DNA of 42,451 nucleotides. Origin: Symbiobacterium sp. GTDB lineage: Bacteria > Bacillota > Sulfobacillia > DUSP01 > DYEP01. The position numbers and the translations under genes are program-made. The notes under the pieces were generated by a model. That model was given only the letters and a program-made list of their open reading frames with translations, searched no databases and was not told the DNA's origin. The DNA lies in contig DYEP01000142.1 in assembly GCA_020725675.1 (NCBI GenBank), forward strand, positions 1 to 42,451, read 5' to 3'. Positions 23,741-31,694 of this stretch are shown in pieces; the stretch's first letter is position 1, and each line of letters starts with the position of its first letter.

Positions 23741-24638
23741 AGCAATCAAGGCCGAATTATCCCGACACTACCCGGAAAGAAGCTGTTGTGCCTGCGCGGA
23801 ACTTCTCGGGCTTCTTCGTACCGCCGGCCATCTTTACATAGTGGGGAACGGAGGCTGGAACCTTGAGGTATCCACCGAGTACCCCTCTGTGGCCAGGCAC
23901 GTATTCTCGATTCTTAAGGGTGAGTTTTTTGTGCACTCTGAGGTACTTTTTAGGAAAGAGAAGCGGCTCCGGCGCGCCAATGTATACCTTGTTCGGGTAA
24001 AAGGGAAAAAAGCCCTTGAGATAGTAGAGAAGCTCGGGGCGCTCACCACCGCGCCTCCAGGGACTGTATCCTGCCGCTGTTGTGCCATGAGCTTTCTAAG
24101 AGGCAGTTTCCTGGGTGGTGGGTCGCTCTCAAGTCCGGAGAAAGGCTACCACCTGGAGATCAGGCTTGGTACTAACGAAGATACCCTGCGTCTTGCAAAA
24201 CAGGCAAGCGCGCTTCTTGAGCTTAAGCCTGCCTTCCTTCAAAAGAAGGACGGCTTTATCTTGTATATCAAAGAATCCGAACAGATCTCGGATTTCCTGA
24301 AGGCAGTAGGGGCCAGCTCTACGTTGTTTCACTATGAGGAAGTGAGGGTAGTCAAGGATCTAAAGGGGATGGTCAACAGGCTTGTCAACTGTGAAACCGC
24401 CAACCTCAACAAGGCGGTAGAGGCTTCACTAAGACAGATCGAGGCGATCCAGGCTATAGAGGCGGCTGTAGGGCTTCACTCGCTCCCCCCGAAACTGCGA
24501 GAACTGGCAAAACTCCGCCTTTCCCACCCCGACCTTACCCTGAAGGAACTTGGTGAGAAGATGAACCCGAAGCTTGGGAAATCCGGAGTAAACCACAGGA
24601 TGCGACAGATCCTGAGCATCGCGCGCGCCTACCAGTAG
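23727..24638 (+). CDS. whiA: DNA-binding protein WhiA
   Basis: The 303-residue protein has the WhiA layout: a LAGLIDADG-like homing-endonuclease fold (SFSEAIKAELSRHYPERSCCACAELLGLLRTAGHL, then FLRGSFLGGGSLSSPEKGYHLEI), followed by a C-terminal helix-turn-helix (LRELAKLRLSHPDLTLKELGEKMNPKLGKSGVNHRMRQIL). WhiA is a transcription regulator needed for sporulation septation in Streptomyces and tied to division and chromosome handling in Bacillus. GTG 23727 follows a G6 run and lies inside the end of the tryptophanase gene, so translation is coupled. It is the last gene of the run that began with the PHP gene. Confidence 0.93.
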   Translation: MSFSEAIKAELSRHYPERSCCACAELLGLLRTAGHLYIVGNGGWNLEVSTEYPSVARHVFSILKGEFFVHSEVLFRKEKRLRRANVYLVRVKGKKALEIVEKLGALTTAPPGTVSCRCCAMSFLRGSFLGGGSLSSPEKGYHLEIRLGTNEDTLRLAKQASALLELKPAFLQKKDGFILYIKESEQISDFLKAVGASSTLFHYEEVRVVKDLKGMVNRLVNCETANLNKAVEASLRQIEAIQAIEAAVGLHSLPPKLRELAKLRLSHPDLTLKELGEKMNPKLGKSGVNHRMRQILSIARAYQ

Positions 24639-24656
24639 AATTATGCAGTCTTCTTG

Positions 24657-24711
24657 ATGCTGCGCGAGGGACCACCAAACAGAAGTTCCTCAGGCATTCT
24701 CCTTGCAGCAT
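24657..24711 (+). other. Nested hairpin downstream of whiA
   Basis: ATGCTGC (24657-24663) pairs with GCAGCAT (24705-24711), and inside it GAGG (24666-24669) pairs with CCTC (24688-24691). TTGTGT follows. It could be a weak terminator for the whiA run or a structured leader for the DegV gene; neither is certain. Confidence 0.3.
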
Positions 24712-24801
24712 TTGTGTACTGCCGGGCAGCGATCGTCGCGTAGATTATATTGGTAACATCCCACAAAGCTCGTATGGTTTGCAAATGGAGGTTTGACTGC
24801 C

Positions 24802-25665
24802 ATGCGCTCTGTGATGGTGGTGACCGACAGCATCTGCAACCTCCCTCCCCGGTTAGTATCGGGCCTGCCTTTAGTCGTGGTTCCCATATACATCATGGTG
24901 GGTGATGAAGTATTCCGGGACGGCGTTGACATTAGCCCAGAGCAGGTACTTGAGCATCTGGCCAGGGGAGAGTACCCCCGGTTCTCCCAGCCTGCCCCTG
25001 GAGATTTCGTAAATGCGTACCGTCGGCTCGGGGAGTTCACGGATCCTTCATGCCCCCACCCTTGCGTCGTATCCGTCCACGTCACAGCGAAGCTATCCGG
25101 GACGTGCAACGCGGCAGGGCTGGCTGCCGCCGGCTGCAGTGACCTCGATATTTCCGTCATTGACAGCGGGACAGGTTCCATGGCTACAGGCTGGGTAGCG
25201 CTAAAGGCCGCAAGAGCAGCCGCTGCGGGGGCAGACAAGGAGCACGTCATCCGGCTGGTAAGAAGTGCCATAGAACGCACGGTCATCTTTGTGCTCATTC
25301 CCGACCTTGCGTTTCTGCACAGAACAGGGCGCCTGGGAAAGGCGCAGGGCTGGCTCGGCGCAAATCTCTCACTGAACCCCATCGTTACTGCACACCGAGG
25401 TGTATTAGCGCCGTACCGCCTCGTACGCGGCCGCAAGCGAGGGCTTAAGATGCTGGCGAACGCAGCTGTGGACAAAATAGGCCGGGGTGCGGCGGTGCGC
25501 GCAGCCGTCGTACATGTGGCAGCGGAGGATGATGCCCAGACTGTTCTTCTGGCTGTACGCGAGAGCTTTTGCGTTCGCGAAGAGATGATTCTTCACGCGA
25601 CGGCCTCGGTAACAGCGGGCCTGGGTCCCGGAGCGATTGCGTTGTGCCTGCTGAAAGAAAACTGA
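24802..25665 (+). CDS. DegV-family fatty-acid-binding protein
   Basis: This 287-residue DegV protein carries VVTDSICNLPPRLV at the start, then VVPIYIMVGDEVFRDGVDI, a SQPAPGDFVNAYRRL segment, VSVHVTAKLSGTCNAA and LAFLHRTGRLGKAQGWLGANLSLNPIV. In several Bacillota such proteins (FakB) hand fatty acids to the kinase FakA; no fakA is seen here. TTG 24793 in the track is too close to the ribosome site GGAGGT; ATG 24802 is 10 bases from it and gives MRSVMVVTDSICN. It is convergent with the chromate transporter genes, with only 13 bases between stops. Confidence 0.9.
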   Translation: MRSVMVVTDSICNLPPRLVSGLPLVVVPIYIMVGDEVFRDGVDISPEQVLEHLARGEYPRFSQPAPGDFVNAYRRLGEFTDPSCPHPCVVSVHVTAKLSGTCNAAGLAAAGCSDLDISVIDSGTGSMATGWVALKAARAAAAGADKEHVIRLVRSAIERTVIFVLIPDLAFLHRTGRLGKAQGWLGANLSLNPIVTAHRGVLAPYRLVRGRKRGLKMLANAAVDKIGRGAAVRAAVVHVAAEDDAQTVLLAVRESFCVREEMILHATASVTAGLGPGAIALCLLKEN

Positions 25666-25678
25666 TGACAAGACAACT

Positions 25679-26197
25679 TCAGAAAAACAGCGCTCCCAGA
25701 ACGCCGGCGCCAACCAGGATGAGGATCGGGTTTATCCTGGTCTTTGTGATCACGACAAACGCCAGCACTCCTACGGTAGCCGTGGGCAGATCCGTAACGG
25801 ACTTTCTGAACACGCTGAGCGCCGCAAGGAAGATCAAAGATACCACGACGGGTCTTATGCCCCTGAGTACACCGGCCACATGAGCATCATGCCGTTTCTT
25901 TTCAAACAGCGTGGCCAAGAGCAAGACTATCATGATGGAGGGCAGGATCACGCCCAAAGTAGCGGCGGCAGAACCTGCTGCACCTGCCACCTTGTAACCT
26001 ACGAATGTGGCGGAGTTAACTGCGATGGGACCGGGCGTCATCTCGGCGATGGCAATGATATCCACAAACTGCACCCTCTCAAGCCACTGGTGCCTTAAGA
26101 CGGTTTCAACCTCTATGAGGGGAATCATGGCATAACCGCCGCCGAAGCTGAAAAGCCCTATTCTAAAAAAGGTAGCGGCCAGTTCAAGCAGTTCCAC
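25679..26197 (-). CDS. Chromate transporter, second half-size subunit
   Basis: This 172-residue CHR-family membrane protein has the signature FFRIGLFSFGGGYAMIPLIEVE at residues about 10-31, then MTPGPIAVNSATFVGYKVAGAAGSAAATLGVILPSIMIVLLL. Half-size members work in pairs, here with the adjacent gene, and are annotated as chromate/sulfate antiporters, although in anaerobes the true substrate is often unknown. GTG 26197 lies inside the 3' end of the upstream half gene (14-base overlap), so the two are coupled. It ends 13 bases from the DegV stop with no clear terminator between them. Confidence 0.88.
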   Translation of the reverse strand: MELLELAATFFRIGLFSFGGGYAMIPLIEVETVLRHQWLERVQFVDIIAIAEMTPGPIAVNSATFVGYKVAGAAGSAAATLGVILPSIMIVLLLATLFEKKRHDAHVAGVLRGIRPVVVSLIFLAALSVFRKSVTDLPTATVGVLAFVVITKTRINPILILVGAGVLGALFF

Positions 26198-26726
26198 GAG
26201 AACCCCTCCTTTCGAGTATCACGCCGACCAGCGCACCACCGGCTACCGCGAGTGCCGGATGGACCCCTAAGGCCACTGCCAGAAATGCGGTGAGCGCCAG
26301 TATGAGGCCACGAATATCCTTGATCACGCGCCTTGCCACAGATATACCTGCAGAGAGGATGAGTGCCACCACTGCAGGCCGGATTGCACGAAATGCCGAA
26401 ACTACGGCGGGCAATTCGAGGTAACGCGCGCCACAGGCAACTATAGCAAGAATGGTCAAGAACGATGGGAGCACGGTCCCCAGCACAGACACCATCGCAC
26501 CTTTGAGACCTGCTATGCGAAGACCCGTATAAAGAGAGACGTTCACCGCAATAGGACCTGGAGCGCCCTGGACGAGAGCAAAGATATCTAAGAATTCATC
26601 GTCCTTTATGAGTTTGTATCTTTCCACCAGTTCTCTTCTCATCAGGGGGACCATGGCGTATCCCCCTCCAAAGGTGAAGGCGCCGATCAGAAAGAATACA
26701 CGAAATAGCAACAACAATTGTTTCAA
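26184..26726 (-). CDS. Chromate transporter, first half-size subunit
   Basis: The 180-residue product is the other half of the split CHR transporter: FRVFFLIGAFTFGGGYAMVPLMRRELVE near residues 8-35, then LVQGAPGPIAVNVSLYTGLRIAGLKGAMVSVLGTVLPSFLTIL. Two halves with opposite membrane orientation are thought to make one transporter. The track starts at 26747, which lies before the ribosome site. GGAGGT lies 8 bases before TTG 26726 (MKQLLLLFRVFFL), which I choose. It is divergent from the hdr-flx operon. Confidence 0.88.
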   Translation of the reverse strand: MKQLLLLFRVFFLIGAFTFGGGYAMVPLMRRELVERYKLIKDDEFLDIFALVQGAPGPIAVNVSLYTGLRIAGLKGAMVSVLGTVLPSFLTILAIVACGARYLELPAVVSAFRAIRPAVVALILSAGISVARRVIKDIRGLILALTAFLAVALGVHPALAVAGGALVGVILERRGSRGTA

Positions 26727-26875
26727 CCTATGCGACCTCCAGTCCAAGAAAAAAACTAACTTTAGTGTTTCTCCTGCAAAAAGCGAAACCCTCCAGGAAA
26801 TACGTTAATCCCAGCATAATGTTGCGAGCACGTGGCAAAAGTGCAGTAGTTTTATGGGATTTGAAGGAACATGCG

Positions 26876-26905
26876 TTGAGCATGTGGAATTGTGTTTGTT
26901 ATAAA
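26876..26905 (+). promoter_or_regulatory. Putative promoter of the hdr-flx operon with inverted repeat on its -35 box
   Basis: TTGAGC (26876-26881) and TATAAA (26900-26905) are 18 bases apart. ACATGC-GTTGA-GCATGT (26869-26885) is a six-base inverted repeat lying over the -35 box and could bind a regulator. The first gene starts 27 bases after the -10 box. Confidence 0.45.
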
Positions 26906-26931
26906 TCCTCAAGACGAAGGGAAAGAGGCAC

Positions 26932-27549
26932 ATGAATCATCTCAACCTGTCCCGTTATGAGGGCGAATGGCTTTCATTTGCCCAGACGGTTGAGGCCGAA
27001 GGGGGGAAGAAAGTCCTAAGCTGTTACCAGTGCGGGAAGTGTTCGGCCGGCTGCCCCTTGTCGTTTGCCATGGAGCAGCAGCCGCATCAGGTGATGCGCA
27101 TGGTACAACTTGGGCTTTCCGACAGGGCCCTTCAGAGCCCCACCATCTGGCGATGCGCAGGCTGCTTTACATGCACTACTCGGTGTCCGCGCGGAGTGGA
27201 TATCGCAGGAGTCATGTCTGCGCTCAGGGTCATCGCTCTCGCAAGAAACGTCCGGACGTCAAGACGCGCCCAGGCGTTTCACAAGGTATTCCTTTCCCTG
27301 ATCAAGAGGTACGGCAGGATCAATGAGTTCGAGTTGGTGGTAAGGTACAAGCTCGCTTCCATGAACCTGTTTCAGGACCTGGACCTCGGGCTCCGCATGT
27401 TCATGCAGGGCAAACTGAAGCCACCACGGGGCATCGCCGGAGTGAGACAAGTACGCGCTCTGTTCCGGCACGAGAAAGGAGGAGGAAAGAGAAGTGGGCT
27501 ACGCCTACTACCCGGGTTGCAGCTTACACGGCACCGCGAAGGAGTATGA
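26932..27549 (+). CDS. hdrC: Heterodisulfide reductase subunit C-like protein
   Basis: This 205-residue iron-sulfur protein has two [4Fe-4S] motifs, CYQCGKCSAGCPL (about 31-43) and CAGCFTCTTRCPRG (about 76-89), followed by helical segments. This is the HdrC fold, which passes electrons between HdrA and HdrB. ATG 26932 has AAAGAGG just upstream. Its 3' end overlaps the hdrB start by 56 bases; the last 20 or so residues are read through hdrB coding sequence in another frame. It is the first gene of a seven-gene hdrCBA-flxDCBA set, the order known from sulfate reducers and other anaerobes. Confidence 0.9.
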   Translation: MNHLNLSRYEGEWLSFAQTVEAEGGKKVLSCYQCGKCSAGCPLSFAMEQQPHQVMRMVQLGLSDRALQSPTIWRCAGCFTCTTRCPRGVDIAGVMSALRVIALARNVRTSRRAQAFHKVFLSLIKRYGRINEFELVVRYKLASMNLFQDLDLGLRMFMQGKLKPPRGIAGVRQVRALFRHEKGGGKRSGLRLLPGLQLTRHREGV

Positions 27550-28339
27550 TATGTCTTCCCGGGCGTGCCTTGACTTCCTCGGCATCCAGTACCGGGAGCT
27601 CCCGGACTGGAGCTGTTGCGGCGCGTCCTCGGCCCATAGCGTCGACCACACGCTGGCCGTTTCTCTTCCTGCAAGAAATCTCACCCTTGCTGAACAAATG
27701 AACCTGCCTCTGATGACGCCCTGCGCTGCATGTTACAGTAGACTGCGCGGGGCTCACCATGCGCTCCGTAGCGATCCTGGTCTCGCAAAGAAGGTACTGA
27801 CAGTACTTGGCAGTGAGTACAAGGGCCGCTATGAGCCGCTTTCAATTCTTGACGTGCTTTACCAGTACGGCCCCGAAGCCGTGGGGGAAAAGGTCACAAA
27901 GAAGCTTAAAGAGCTGAGAGTGGCCTGCTACTACGGTTGTCTTCTGCTCAGACCCCCGGACTACGCCAAGTTCGATGACCCGGAGAACCCGGGCAAGATG
28001 GAGAGACTGGTCGAGACTACGGGGGCAAGCGCAGTTGATTGGCCCCACCGCACCGAGTGCTGTGGCGCAAGCCTTTCCTTGTCCGATACGAAGCTGGTAG
28101 TTTCGCTTGCTACCTCCATTGTGGACATGGCAGTTCGCCACGGCGCCGAGTGCATCGTCACAGCCTGCCCCATGTGTCAGGCAAACCTGGATATGAGGCA
28201 GCGCGGGCGGACAAAGTTGCCAGTGTATTACGTTACCGAGCTCCTGGGGCTGGCCTTCGGTCTTGAGCCGAAGCGTCTGGGTTTGACCACGCATATGGTC
28301 AATGCCATAAGCCTCCTCAGGGCAAAGCAGCTGGCATAG
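27494..28339 (+). CDS. hdrB: Heterodisulfide reductase subunit B-like protein
   Basis: The 281-residue protein has two CCG domains. The first runs from YYPGCSLHG through WSCCGASSAH to PCAACYSRL; the second from ACYYGCLLL through TECCGASLSLS to ACPMCQANLDMRQ. In HdrB these cysteines bind noncubane [4Fe-4S] clusters that reduce a disulfide such as CoM-S-S-CoB; in bacteria the acceptor is unknown and may be a thiol/disulfide protein like DsrC. GTG 27494 has GGAGGA about 8 bases upstream, and the gene lies inside the end of hdrC. Confidence 0.92.
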   Translation: MGYAYYPGCSLHGTAKEYDMSSRACLDFLGIQYRELPDWSCCGASSAHSVDHTLAVSLPARNLTLAEQMNLPLMTPCAACYSRLRGAHHALRSDPGLAKKVLTVLGSEYKGRYEPLSILDVLYQYGPEAVGEKVTKKLKELRVACYYGCLLLRPPDYAKFDDPENPGKMERLVETTGASAVDWPHRTECCGASLSLSDTKLVVSLATSIVDMAVRHGAECIVTACPMCQANLDMRQRGRTKLPVYYVTELLGLAFGLEPKRLGLTTHMVNAISLLRAKQLA

Positions 28340-28351
28340 GGGGCGATACAT

Positions 28352-30328
28352 GTGATACGCGTTGGTGTATTCGTCTGCTGGTGCGGTTCGAACATCGCCG
28401 GAACTGTGGACGTGGGCAAAGTAGCGGAGGAGGCGGCGCGGATACCTGGCGTGGTGCACGTGGAACAGAATAAGTATACGTGCTCTGACCCGGGCCAGGA
28501 CTCTATCAGAAAGGCCATAAAAGAGCACCGTCTGGATCGGGTGGTGGTAGCCGCCTGTTCACCGCGGATGCACGAGAACACGTTCAGGAAATGTGCGGCG
28601 TCAGCGGGACTCAACCCTTACCTTGTAGAGATGGCGAATATCAGGGAGCATTGTTCCTGGGTACACAGCGATATGTCTGTGTCCACGCCCAAAGCGGTTG
28701 ACATTGTGCGCCGTGCTGTAGCGAAAGTGAAAAGATGTGTCCCGCTTCATCCCTCCACCATACCGGTGGAGAAAAGGGCCTTGGTCATTGGCGGAGGTAT
28801 TGCAGGGATACAGGCTGCGCTTGATATAGCGGAAGCAGGTTACGATGTGACTGTCGTCGAGCGGGAACCTACCATCGGAGGGCGCATGGCGCAGCTGGAC
28901 AAGACCTTCCCTACGCTTGACTGTTCCTCCTGTATCCTGACTCCCAAAATGGTGGATGCGGCTTCGCACCCCGGCATCCGCATATTGACGTATGCCGAAG
29001 TGGAGGAGATCAGCGGTTACGTGGGCAATTTTGAGGTGCGCGTGCGGAAGCGTGCAAGGTCCGTAGATGAAGCCCGGTGCACCGCATGCGGCATCTGCAT
29101 CTTGAAATGTCCTACCAGCCGGGATTCCGAGTTCAATATGGGCCTTGGTACCCGCAAGGCCATATACATGCCTTTCCCTCAGGCCGTTCCAAACAAACCT
29201 ACCATTGACAGGGAGATCTGCAGGCATTTTACTGCGGGCAAGTGTGGGATTTGTCAGAAGGTGTGCCCCTCCGGCGCCGTGGACTTCAGCCAGGAGGACC
29301 AGGTGCTGACGGAAAAGTTCGGAGCAGTGGTGGCAGCCACAGGCGCCACGCAATTCTCAGTGGAAGTATATGGTGAATACGGCTATGGCAGGTACCCGGA
29401 CGTGATCACAGGGCTTGAACTCGAGCGGCTCATCAGTTCCACCGGGCCTACTGACGGGAAGATCAGGCGGCCCTCTGACGGCAAGATACCCAAGACCGTG
29501 GTGTTCATAAAATGTGTGGGATCCCGGGATGAAAACAAAGGATATCCATACTGCTCCAAGGCCTGCTGCATGTACACGGCTAAACACGCCATCCTGCTCA
29601 AAGAGAAGATACCCAGCGCCAGCGCTTACGTGTTCTACATGGACGTGCGGGCCGGAGGTAAAGACTACGAGGAATTCTACAAGCGTTCCCAGGAAATGGG
29701 TACAAGGTATGTGCGAGGCAGGGTATCCCGGATTTATCCGCTGGACGGCAAATTGATCGTGCAGGGCGAGGATACGTTGCTTGGCGAGCGGGTAGAGGTG
29801 GAAGCGGACCTGGTTGTGCTGGCCGCTGCCATGGTACCCCAGCCCGATGCACCCGAGATGGCCAGGAAACTGGGCATTTCATATAACCAGTACGGCTTTT
29901 TCAGTGAAGCGCACCCGAAGCTGCGGCCGGTCGAGACCAACACTGCCGGCGTATTTCTGGCAGGTACGTGCCAGGGACCCAAGGACATACCCGAAACGGT
30001 GGCGCAGGCCAGCGCCGCGGCGGCCAAAGTGATATCCCTTTTTGCCAAGTCGGAGCTATCTACAAACCCCAACGTCGCCTCGGTGGATGAATCGCTCTGC
30101 TCAGGGTGCCTTTGGTGTTCAAATGTATGTCCATACAAGGCCATAGAAGAAAAGATTATTACGGAACGCGCGGGGAAAGAAACCGTCACCCGCACTGTGG
30201 CGTCGGTCAATACAGGGTTGTGTCAGGGCTGTGGTGCCTGCACGGTTGCATGCAGAGACGGCGCCATGAACCTCCTTGGATTCACTAATGAACAGATCCT
30301 GGCGGAGGTGGAAGCGTTATGTCTTTAG
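28352..30328 (+). CDS. hdrA: Heterodisulfide reductase subunit A-like flavoprotein
   Basis: This 658-residue HdrA is the flavin-bearing bifurcating core. It has an N-terminal domain with VFVCWCGSNIAG and an FAD site KRALVIGGGIAGIQAALDIAEAGYDVTVVE near residues 141-170. Four iron-sulfur motifs follow: CTACGICILKCPT, CGICQKVCPSGAV, CSGCLWCSNVCPYKAI and CQGCGACTVACRDG. LAGTCQGPKDIPETVAQASAAAAK is the second nucleotide-contact block. In the Flx-Hdr complex HdrA is expected to split electron pairs from NADH between ferredoxin and the HdrB disulfide site. GTG 28352 follows AGGGGGCG, 12 bases after hdrB. The end overlaps flxD by ten bases. Confidence 0.93.
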   Translation: MIRVGVFVCWCGSNIAGTVDVGKVAEEAARIPGVVHVEQNKYTCSDPGQDSIRKAIKEHRLDRVVVAACSPRMHENTFRKCAASAGLNPYLVEMANIREHCSWVHSDMSVSTPKAVDIVRRAVAKVKRCVPLHPSTIPVEKRALVIGGGIAGIQAALDIAEAGYDVTVVEREPTIGGRMAQLDKTFPTLDCSSCILTPKMVDAASHPGIRILTYAEVEEISGYVGNFEVRVRKRARSVDEARCTACGICILKCPTSRDSEFNMGLGTRKAIYMPFPQAVPNKPTIDREICRHFTAGKCGICQKVCPSGAVDFSQEDQVLTEKFGAVVAATGATQFSVEVYGEYGYGRYPDVITGLELERLISSTGPTDGKIRRPSDGKIPKTVVFIKCVGSRDENKGYPYCSKACCMYTAKHAILLKEKIPSASAYVFYMDVRAGGKDYEEFYKRSQEMGTRYVRGRVSRIYPLDGKLIVQGEDTLLGERVEVEADLVVLAAAMVPQPDAPEMARKLGISYNQYGFFSEAHPKLRPVETNTAGVFLAGTCQGPKDIPETVAQASAAAAKVISLFAKSELSTNPNVASVDESLCSGCLWCSNVCPYKAIEEKIITERAGKETVTRTVASVNTGLCQGCGACTVACRDGAMNLLGFTNEQILAEVEALCL

Positions 30329-30741
30329 ACTGGCAGCCGAAAATCGTAGGCTTTACGTGCAACTGGTGCAGCTACGCCGGAGCAGACCTTGCTGGAACCA
30401 GCAGAATGAGCTATCCTGCCAGCGTCAGGATCATCCGCGTTCCGTGTTCGGGACGGATAAACCCCGTCTTTGTGATCAGGGCGTTCCAGCGTGGTGCCGA
30501 TGGTGTGTTGGTGGCGGGCTGTCACCCGGGCGACTGTCACTACTCCACGGGAAACATGTATGCGCGAAGAAGGTTTCTGATCGCACGGAGGTTTATGGAA
30601 TACCTGGGGATGGACCCCGCGCGGCTTGAGATCCACTGGATCAGCGCCTCGGAGGGACAGAAATTCCAGGAAGTGATAAAGAACATGACAGATAGGATCC
30701 ACGCCATGGGACCCAACAGAAAGATGAGGGAGATACTATGA
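30319..30741 (+). CDS. flxD: MvhD-type [2Fe-2S] subunit (FlxD)
   Basis: The 140-residue protein is an MvhD/FlxD-type electron-transfer subunit: GFTCNWCSYAGADLAGTSRM near residues 11-30, VPCSGRINPVFVIRAFQRGADGVLVAGCHPGDCHY near 41-75, then RMHAMGPN-like sequence at the end. Its cysteines hold a [2Fe-2S] cluster that links the input module to HdrA. In methanogens the partner is a hydrogenase; here the following flxCBA genes show that NADH is the likely donor. It overlaps hdrA by ten bases and flxC by four (ATGA). Confidence 0.92.
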   Translation: MSLDWQPKIVGFTCNWCSYAGADLAGTSRMSYPASVRIIRVPCSGRINPVFVIRAFQRGADGVLVAGCHPGDCHYSTGNMYARRRFLIARRFMEYLGMDPARLEIHWISASEGQKFQEVIKNMTDRIHAMGPNRKMREIL

Positions 30742-31682
30742 ACGACTTGAGAGAACAACTGAAAGAAGCTGTGGCTTCGGCCTTCTCCCAGGGCAGGGTC
30801 CGTTCGTTTGTCTGCTTGGAAAGAGGTTTTTACCCGTTTGCCACAATGCCCGCCATACTGCACTCAGGAAGCGATGCAGACCGGGTCGAGATCGGTCTTG
30901 CAGACGCTCCGCTTTTGGCAAAGTATCTCCTGGACATGCCAAAACCGGCCGGTATTGTGGTCAGGAGCTGTGATGCGTTAGGCGTGTCCCGGCTCATCCG
31001 CGACAGGAGGGTAAAGCGGGAAGACCTATATATCATATCTATCAGCTGTCCCGGCGTGGTAGATACGGCGAAAATCCCAATGAGCATGCACCGGATCACC
31101 GCGCTTGAAAAGGCAGGCGACGCGCTCATTGTTCACACTGCTTTGGGCCCTACTGAGCTGCCGTGGTCGTCGGTGCTGCTTGACCGCTGCCTGGCGTGTG
31201 TATCAGGGGCGGCGTCGACCGATGCGGACGTGGTGTTGGACGACGGGAGAGGAAAACCGCCGGCGCCGGTGGATTACTCCGAAATCGATGAAGTGGAGCA
31301 TATGGCTCCGGATGAGAGATATGCCATGTGGGAGAAGGAATTCGCGAAATGTATCAGGTGTTTTGCTTGCAGGAACGCCTGTCCCGCATGCAGCTGCAGG
31401 AAATGCTCGCTGGATCTGCCAGAACCGGAATGGCTTTCGCGTGCGGTTATCTTACCCGAGCAGTTCATGTTCCATTTTACCCGTGCGTATCACGTAGCAG
31501 GGCGCTGCGTAGGCTGCGGGGAGTGCGAGCGCGCCTGCCCCGTAGGACTACCTCTTATGAAGCTGAACCGGAAGTTTACCAGGGATATCGAGACACTCTT
31601 CGGGGTGGATGACGCAAGGATACCCAGGGATGTGGAAGTGCTGGGTACCTTTTTGCCGGACGACCCCGAGGAGTTCTGTTAG
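30738..31682 (+). CDS. flxC: FlxC-like iron-sulfur protein
   Basis: This 314-residue protein has a front part of about 190 residues resembling the F420-hydrogenase beta-like region (IVVRSCDALGVSRLI, ISCPGVVD). Two ferredoxin motifs follow: CIRCFACRNACPACSCRKC, with extra cysteines, near residues 206-224, and CVGCGECERACPVGLP near 257-272. This is the usual FlxC layout: an electron relay between the NADH-oxidising FlxA/B and FlxD-HdrA. ATG 30738 overlaps the flxD stop. The product is soluble, without signal peptide or membrane helix. Confidence 0.85.
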   Translation: MNDLREQLKEAVASAFSQGRVRSFVCLERGFYPFATMPAILHSGSDADRVEIGLADAPLLAKYLLDMPKPAGIVVRSCDALGVSRLIRDRRVKREDLYIISISCPGVVDTAKIPMSMHRITALEKAGDALIVHTALGPTELPWSSVLLDRCLACVSGAASTDADVVLDDGRGKPPAPVDYSEIDEVEHMAPDERYAMWEKEFAKCIRCFACRNACPACSCRKCSLDLPEPEWLSRAVILPEQFMFHFTRAYHVAGRCVGCGECERACPVGLPLMKLNRKFTRDIETLFGVDDARIPRDVEVLGTFLPDDPEEFC

Positions 31683-31694
31683 GAGGTGGGCGCG

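Noticed and set aside
26886-26910. Possible Rex box in TTGTGTTTGTTATAAATC upstream of hdrC
   Set aside because: The second half-site matches TTCACAA or TTAACAA in only about two of seven positions.
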